Below are positions 6,261 to 10,357 of a DNA stretch of 10,357 bases, one piece after another. Source of the DNA: Thermodesulfobacteriota bacterium. Its GTDB lineage: Bacteria > Desulfobacterota > DSM-4660 > Desulfatiglandales > Desulfatiglandaceae. The notes under the pieces are model-generated. The model made no database searches. It was not told where the DNA came from and saw nothing but the letters and a program-made list of their open reading frames with translations. The translations under genes were made by a program, and so were the position numbers. The DNA lies in NCBI GenBank assembly GCA_028278625.1, contig JANQDY010000021.1, positions 1 through 10,357 of the forward strand, read 5' to 3'. Each line of letters begins with the position of its first letter. The first letter of the stretch is position 1.

Positions 6261-8735
6261 ATGAGGCTTCGTGCCATACTGCTGGTCCTTTCCTTGCTGG
6301 CTTTTTTTTCGGCGGGCGTCGCCGGATATCAGTACTATGCTTCCTCCAAAAGATCGGCGCTGAAAGAAGCCGACCGCAAGGCGCTTTTGAAAGCGGAGGC
6401 ACTTCGAAACCGCATTTCTTCGTTTCTCTCCGAGAACATGAAACCTGCCAGGATTCTGGCGGGCCTCGCTGAAACAAGAGAGGCCCTCAACAACAATGGC
6501 GATATGGACCACATGAGGGCCAACGCGGTGCTGGACCACTTCAATGAGGCGCTTAGGGCGGATGTCTGTTACTTGATTGACCAGGAAGGGAATACCGTCG
6601 CAACCAGCAACCGGAAAGATCCCGACAGTTTCCTAGGGCAAAATTATGCCTTCAGGCCCTATTTCAAGAAAGCCATTCACGGTTTCCCCGCCATCTACAT
6701 GGCACTGGGGGTGACATCCAAAAAACGCGGTGTCTACTACAGCTGTCCCATATACGGCAACGGGAAGGAGAATCCTTTGGGGGTGGCTGTGATCAAAACA
6801 GGCATTGATTCCCTTGAAAAGGAGTTCCCGGAAGCCTACGAGGGGATTGTCCTGTTGACCGATCCCGAAGGTATGATCTTCATGAGCAACCGTAAAAACC
6901 TGCTCTACCATCTATTATGGGAACTCCCACCCCAGAAGGCCTCGGAGATAGCCAAATCCAAACAGTTCGGAAGCGGTCCCTGGAAGTGGAGCGGTTTTGC
7001 AAAGGAGGATTCCGTTCACGCACAGGATGAGTCCGGAAAACGATACCTCATCCGGGAGACGCCCATTTTGAATTATCCGGGGTGGCAGATCGTCTTTCTT
7101 CAAGATCCCAAATCCATATCCGCCCGGATTTTCAATCCCTTGCTCCGCACAACCCTTCCCGTCATCGTGACCCTTTTTGTTCTGGTTGTTGGCTGCGTGT
7201 TCTTTTTGTACCGAAAGGCCAGTCATGACATATTGCGCCGTCGGGCCGCCGAAGAAGCCCTTAAGAAGAGCGAGGAGACCGCTTTGGCACTCTTGAACGC
7301 GCCCACCGAAAGTGCTCTTCTGGTGGACAAGAGCGGGAAGATTCTGGCCTTGAATACGGAGGCGGTAAAGGCCCTGGGCAAACCCGCGGATGAACTGGTG
7401 GGAATGAATGTTTATGGGCAGTTTACCACGGATGTTGCCAGAACCCGGAGAATCCATCACGAAGAGGTCATCAAATCGGGCAAACCGGTCCGCTACCAGG
7501 ATGTGCGCGAGGGAAGATGGCGGGACAGCAATCTGTATCCGGTTCTGGACGAACACCATCAGGTGGTCCGCGTGGCCATTTTCAGCCGTGACATCACGGA
7601 ACAGAAAGAGAGCGAGCAGGCGCTCCGAAAGGCAAAAGATACGTTGAGTCAGTATTCCAGAGAGCTGGAAATCCAGGTACGGGAAAGGACCGAAGAGATT
7701 ACCAGCATTTTGGAAAACACGCCTGCCGTGGTTTTTGTGAAAGACAGCAACCTACAGTACCGGCTGGTAAATTCCCGTTTTGAAGAGCTTTTCGGCATCA
7801 AGAAATCGGGCATTCGAGGAAAGACCGATGATGACATCTTTCCGGATCAAATAGCGGCCATGTTCCTTGAATCCGATCTGAAGATCCTGAAGGAAAAGCG
7901 GCCCATCCAGGTGGAGGAGCAGATTCCCCTGGCCGATGGCATGCACACATACCTCTCCGTGAAATTCCCCATATTCGATGAAAAAGGGTCTGCTCAGAGC
8001 ATTTGCAGTATCGCCACCGATATCACGGAACTGAAGGATGCCCAGGATCGTCTGAGGCGTCTTGGCGCCCGTATCATGGATGGCCAGGAAGAAGAACGTG
8101 CCGCCATTGCCCGGGAACTGCATGACGAATTGGGCCAGATGCTGACGGCGTTGCGCATGGAGTCGGCCTGGTTGCATAAGAAACTGGAAACAAAACTGCC
8201 CGATGCCGGTGAAAGGGCCGGCGTCATGAGCGACCTCATTGACAAGACCATTGACGATGTCAGGAGAATGGCATTGCGGCTTCGGCCCAAGGTGCTGGAC
8301 GACTTGGGCATTATTGACGCGGTGGACTGGTACATGGCGGAGTTTGAAAAGAGGTCGGGAATCGCGGCCATTTTCAAGCACAAAACCGTCCCGCCCCTGA
8401 ACAGCATGTTGTCAACGGCCCTTTACCGCATTGTGCAGGAAGCATTGACCAATGTGGCAAGGCACGCCCACGCCACTCACGTGGACGTGAACATCAAAAT
8501 GGTGGAGGCGCTTCTGGTCCTCTCCATCATGGATAACGGCTGCGGGTTTGATCCCAAAAAGGCCATGAAGTCCGAGGGCCTGGGCATTGCGGGCATGCGC
8601 GAACGGGCCATTTTGGCGGGAGGGACGCTGGATATCCAGTCCAGAACCGGTGAAGGCACCCGAATTGTTTTTTCCGTCCCTTTAACAGGTCAACAGGAGC
8701 ACGAAGAAGATGATCAAGGTACTGCTGGCGGATGA
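6261..8735 (+). CDS. Membrane sensor histidine kinase: Cache, two PAS, HisKA_3, HATPase
   Basis: This is an 824-residue inner-membrane kinase. One membrane helix lies at about residues 5-25 and a second at about 299-317, with an extracytoplasmic Cache domain between them. That domain carries NYAFRPYFKKA (128-138) and ALGVTSKKRGVYYSCPI (148-164), a pattern shared with the C4-dicarboxylate sensor DctB, so a small carboxylate-type ligand is plausible. Two PAS domains follow (about 340-447 and 480-592), each ending in a DITE motif. The second comes after a coiled segment. The HisKA_3 dimerisation region has AIARELHDELGQ (615-626), with His621 the phosphoacceptor. The ATPase shows QEALTNVARHA (726-736), DNGCGF (758-763) and GLGIAGMRERA (773-783). 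GGGAGG lies ten bases before the ATG. The 3' end overlaps the regulator gene by 26 bases. The key catalytic residues all appear intact. The ligand and targets are unknown. Confidence 0.95.
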   Translation: MRLRAILLVLSLLAFFSAGVAGYQYYASSKRSALKEADRKALLKAEALRNRISSFLSENMKPARILAGLAETREALNNNGDMDHMRANAVLDHFNEALRADVCYLIDQEGNTVATSNRKDPDSFLGQNYAFRPYFKKAIHGFPAIYMALGVTSKKRGVYYSCPIYGNGKENPLGVAVIKTGIDSLEKEFPEAYEGIVLLTDPEGMIFMSNRKNLLYHLLWELPPQKASEIAKSKQFGSGPWKWSGFAKEDSVHAQDESGKRYLIRETPILNYPGWQIVFLQDPKSISARIFNPLLRTTLPVIVTLFVLVVGCVFFLYRKASHDILRRRAAEEALKKSEETALALLNAPTESALLVDKSGKILALNTEAVKALGKPADELVGMNVYGQFTTDVARTRRIHHEEVIKSGKPVRYQDVREGRWRDSNLYPVLDEHHQVVRVAIFSRDITEQKESEQALRKAKDTLSQYSRELEIQVRERTEEITSILENTPAVVFVKDSNLQYRLVNSRFEELFGIKKSGIRGKTDDDIFPDQIAAMFLESDLKILKEKRPIQVEEQIPLADGMHTYLSVKFPIFDEKGSAQSICSIATDITELKDAQDRLRRLGARIMDGQEEERAAIARELHDELGQMLTALRMESAWLHKKLETKLPDAGERAGVMSDLIDKTIDDVRRMALRLRPKVLDDLGIIDAVDWYMAEFEKRSGIAAIFKHKTVPPLNSMLSTALYRIVQEALTNVARHAHATHVDVNIKMVEALLVLSIMDNGCGFDPKKAMKSEGLGIAGMRERAILAGGTLDIQSRTGEGTRIVFSVPLTGQQEHEEDDQGTAGG

Positions 8736-9348
8736 CCACAGCATTGTTCGGGACGGTCTTCGGCGCATTATTGAAGATGCCGGCGATATGACGGTGACGG
8801 CGGAGGCCCAAGACGGCCATGAGGCCATTCATGCGGTTCAGAAGGATTGTCCGGACGTGGTGGTGATGGATATTACCATGCCCGGCATGGACGGCCTGGA
8901 AGCCGTGGCACAGATCCATGATCTCTATCCGGTCCTACCCATCTTGATGTTGACCATGCATGAGGAGGAGCAGTATGTGGTCCGTTGCATATCCGCCGGG
9001 GCCATGGGGTATGTCACCAAGAAATCCGTATCAGAGGATCTGGTCAAAGCCATTCGAAAGGTTCACGAGGGGGGGCGTTACCTGACGGCATCCGCCGCGG
9101 AGGTGCTGGCCATGCGCATGGCCAGGGGAAAGGAGGGTCTTTCTCCGGTGGATGCCCTCTCTGACCGAGAAGTCCAGGTCCTAAAACGCCTTGCCCAGGG
9201 ACATACCAACCGCGAAATCGCGGAGGCCTATTTCATCAGCATCAAAACGGTGGACACCTATCGCTTAAGGCTCCTTCGAAAACTGAATCTCAGAAACAAC
9301 GCCGAACTGACCCGCTTTGCCATTCAGAACGGACTGATCGCCCCTTGA
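8710..9348 (+). CDS. NarL/FixJ-family response regulator with LuxR-type DNA-binding domain
   Basis: This 212-residue cytoplasmic transcription factor is the partner of the overlapping kinase. The receiver domain (1 to about 120) has the acidic pair Asp8-Asp9, phosphoacceptor Asp54 in VVVMDITMPGMDG, Thr82 in the LTMHEEE switch region and Lys104 in YVTKK. A linker of about 25 residues leads to a LuxR-type helix-turn-helix at about 147-208, with LSDREVQVLKRLAQGHTNREIAE and the recognition helix around SIKTVDTYRLRLLRKL. All residues needed for phosphorylation are present. Translation starts inside the kinase gene, with AGGAG ten bases before the ATG, which points to translational coupling. Target promoters are not shown by the sequence. 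The divergent gap at 6080-6260 and the mttB promoter region are the obvious places to look. Confidence 0.95.
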   Translation: MIKVLLADDHSIVRDGLRRIIEDAGDMTVTAEAQDGHEAIHAVQKDCPDVVVMDITMPGMDGLEAVAQIHDLYPVLPILMLTMHEEEQYVVRCISAGAMGYVTKKSVSEDLVKAIRKVHEGGRYLTASAAEVLAMRMARGKEGLSPVDALSDREVQVLKRLAQGHTNREIAEAYFISIKTVDTYRLRLLRKLNLRNNAELTRFAIQNGLIAP

Positions 9349-9365
9349 AGGATCATCATGGCGGA

Positions 9366-9398
9366 AAGGCAGCTGATGCCACTTGCCTTATCTCTTTG
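9366..9398 (+). terminator. Weak terminator-like hairpin after the response regulator gene
   Basis: AAGGCA (9366-9371) and TGCCTT (9384-9389) form a 6-base stem with a 12-base loop, followed by ATCTCTTT. The stem is short and the T run broken, so this is a tentative intrinsic terminator between convergent genes whose stop codons are 63 bases apart. Confidence 0.25.
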
Positions 9399-9411
9399 CG
9401 CATGAATGGTC

Positions 9412-10059
9412 TTATGAAGAAGGGGCTCTCCGTTTGAGCAAAAAAATGACAGGGAATTTCGGGTTCTGCCGGAAGTAATATTTCGCCTTGAGATTGGAGG
9501 GATGGGTCACGGGAAAGAACCAGGTGGAGGGTTGTTTGTGGGGATCAAAGCGATGCCCCGGTGAGCGAATATCTTTCAACTTGATCCGCCACCCCACCAC
9601 ATTCCTGATAACAAAGGTCCCCGCCGCATCGGTGGAGACCTTGCACTGGTGAAGGACGGCCTTTTTGGCGTGTAACCCCTCCCCCACCAAAATTTCTTCC
9701 TCAACCTCCATGAAAACAACGGCTCCGGGCACCGGCTTGGAGGTCTGGTCCACCACCTTCCCGTAAAAGGTGATCGGTCTGTTTCTTAATTCCACCAGCT
9801 TTCCTTCCGCCGGCATTTTCCTCCTGTCATCGGAGGTATCGGACCGGAGAATCGTCTCCTTTTCCTTATCGGTGAGCCCTGCATGCTTTTTCCCGTAATC
9901 CCGTTTAAGGGCCTCTTTCAGGGAGTCGGGAAGGGCCGGCTGCTGTTCATCGCCCTTTGCCGTGGGGGTGGTTTGAGCCACCGTCGGGTTGGCAACCCAG
10001 ACCACCAAACCGAGGGCGATCAGCACGCCGGCGATACCTCCAAGGAATCTCCCTTTCAT
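9412..10059 (-). CDS. Exported protein with one carboxypeptidase-regulatory-like domain, function unknown
   Basis: This 215-residue protein has a clear Sec signal peptide: a basic MKGR start, a hydrophobic core to about residue 23, and a likely signal peptidase I site after Ala28 (PTVA-QT). There is no lipobox cysteine. Residues 30 to about 90 are polar and charged, probably extended. Residues 95-165 look like a carboxypeptidase regulatory-like (transthyretin-fold) beta sandwich: ITFYGKVVDQTSKPVPGAVV, then VSTDAAGTFVIRNV. The C-terminal 50 residues are rich in aromatic and basic residues with no motif I recognise. I infer a periplasmic or surface structural or binding role. A strong GAGGAGG lies five bases before the ATG. 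It is convergent with the two-component genes and need not be functionally linked to them. Confidence 0.8.
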   Translation of the reverse strand: MKGRFLGGIAGVLIALGLVVWVANPTVAQTTPTAKGDEQQPALPDSLKEALKRDYGKKHAGLTDKEKETILRSDTSDDRRKMPAEGKLVELRNRPITFYGKVVDQTSKPVPGAVVFMEVEEEILVGEGLHAKKAVLHQCKVSTDAAGTFVIRNVVGWRIKLKDIRSPGHRFDPHKQPSTWFFPVTHPSNLKAKYYFRQNPKFPVIFLLKRRAPSS

Positions 10060-10357
10060 GATGTCCTCCTCAACACCAAGTTATTCGCCCCTTTTTGGGG
10101 TCTCATGCCCGTCTCCGAACAAAAACAGGGGGTGTCCCGGGTTTTAGACCCTGATTTCTAACACATATCCGCAACATTTTCCTATCACCGGTTATCCTTG
10201 ATCTGCAAGGTAAATGTCGCAATTGGGATACAGGATGTTGTGATTGGCCTTTTTATTTGAACTGGAATTCCGATATAAGGATCAAAAAAAATTGGAAATT
10301 TTTCAAAAAAGCCGCCAATTTTGATTTTTCATAAACTTTTCAGCATGTTGCCTGGGG
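10060..10357. other. Non-coding right flank: leader of the exported-protein gene and A/T-rich end
   Basis: I see no supportable gene here. Near the start of the exported-protein gene are small inverted repeats (CCCC-TTTTT-GGGG at 10088-10100, and GGGTCT at 10098-10103 with AGACCC at 10146-10151), which could fold in its leader. No convincing -35/-10 pair was found for that gene. The last 100 bases are strongly A/T-rich, unlike the coding regions, suggesting promoter or terminator sequence serving a gene beyond the window. Confidence 0.5.
10288..10322 (-). terminator. A/T-rich inverted repeat flanked by T runs, possible terminator
   Basis: AAAATTGG (10288-10295) and CCAATTTT (10315-10322) are perfect complements with a 19-base spacer. 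Read on the minus strand, the second arm runs into four more Ts; on the plus strand it is followed by GATTTTTC. It could be a weak, perhaps two-way, terminator for a gene to the right. The stem has only two G-C pairs and the loop is long, so chance in A/T-rich DNA is a real alternative. Confidence 0.25.

Noticed and set aside
9883..10161. Plus-strand open frame of 92 codons over the 5' end of the exported-protein gene
   Set aside because: It is antisense to a gene with a clear signal peptide and ribosome binding site, and has no motif of its own.

Overview
The window looks like an anaerobic, probably sulfate-reducing deltaproteobacterium (Desulfobacterota, Desulfobacteraceae-like). This is inferred from gene content: a non-pyrrolysine MttB-type corrinoid methyltransferase module, a PEP/pyruvate-binding protein with no phosphohistidine domain, and a Cache/PAS histidine kinase with a NarL-type regulator. 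The moderately high G+C and strong GGAGG-type ribosome binding sites fit. No ribosomal RNA or other taxonomic marker is present, so the assignment is tentative.

Layout. Positions 1 to 3635 hold, on the minus strand in transcription order, an MttB-superfamily methyltransferase (3635-2178), its cognate corrinoid protein (2068-1439), a methyltetrahydrofolate:corrinoid methyltransferase (1261-464) and the start of a hydantoinase/oxoprolinase-family ASKHA ATPase (459-52). Together they form a complete three-component route: MttB demethylates a methylated, probably quaternary, amine onto the corrinoid protein, and the pterin enzyme passes the methyl group to tetrahydrofolate for oxidation or Wood-Ljungdahl metabolism. 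The last gene breaks after about 131 codons. The first 60 or so bases encode, in another frame of the same strand, a piece resembling the FKBP domain of trigger factor, so the left edge looks chimeric: an assembly join or a real rearrangement.

Upstream on the same strand, after a 149-base gap with a TTGACA-type promoter candidate, lies a 764-residue PEP/pyruvate-binding-domain protein (6079-3785). Divergent from it, on the plus strand, are a membrane sensor histidine kinase (6261-8735) and an overlapping LuxR/NarL response regulator (8710-9348), clearly one translationally coupled two-component system. The kinase has a DctB-like extracytoplasmic Cache domain, two PAS domains and a HisKA_3/HATPase core. 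Its position suggests that it may control the PEP-binding gene and perhaps the methyltransferase operon, but this is inference.

Convergent with the regulator is a small exported protein with one carboxypeptidase-regulatory-like beta-sandwich domain (10059-9412, minus strand). The last 298 bases contain no supported gene. They hold the leader of that exported protein and an A/T-rich inverted repeat. I saw no tRNA, rRNA, CRISPR array, transposase or phage gene.
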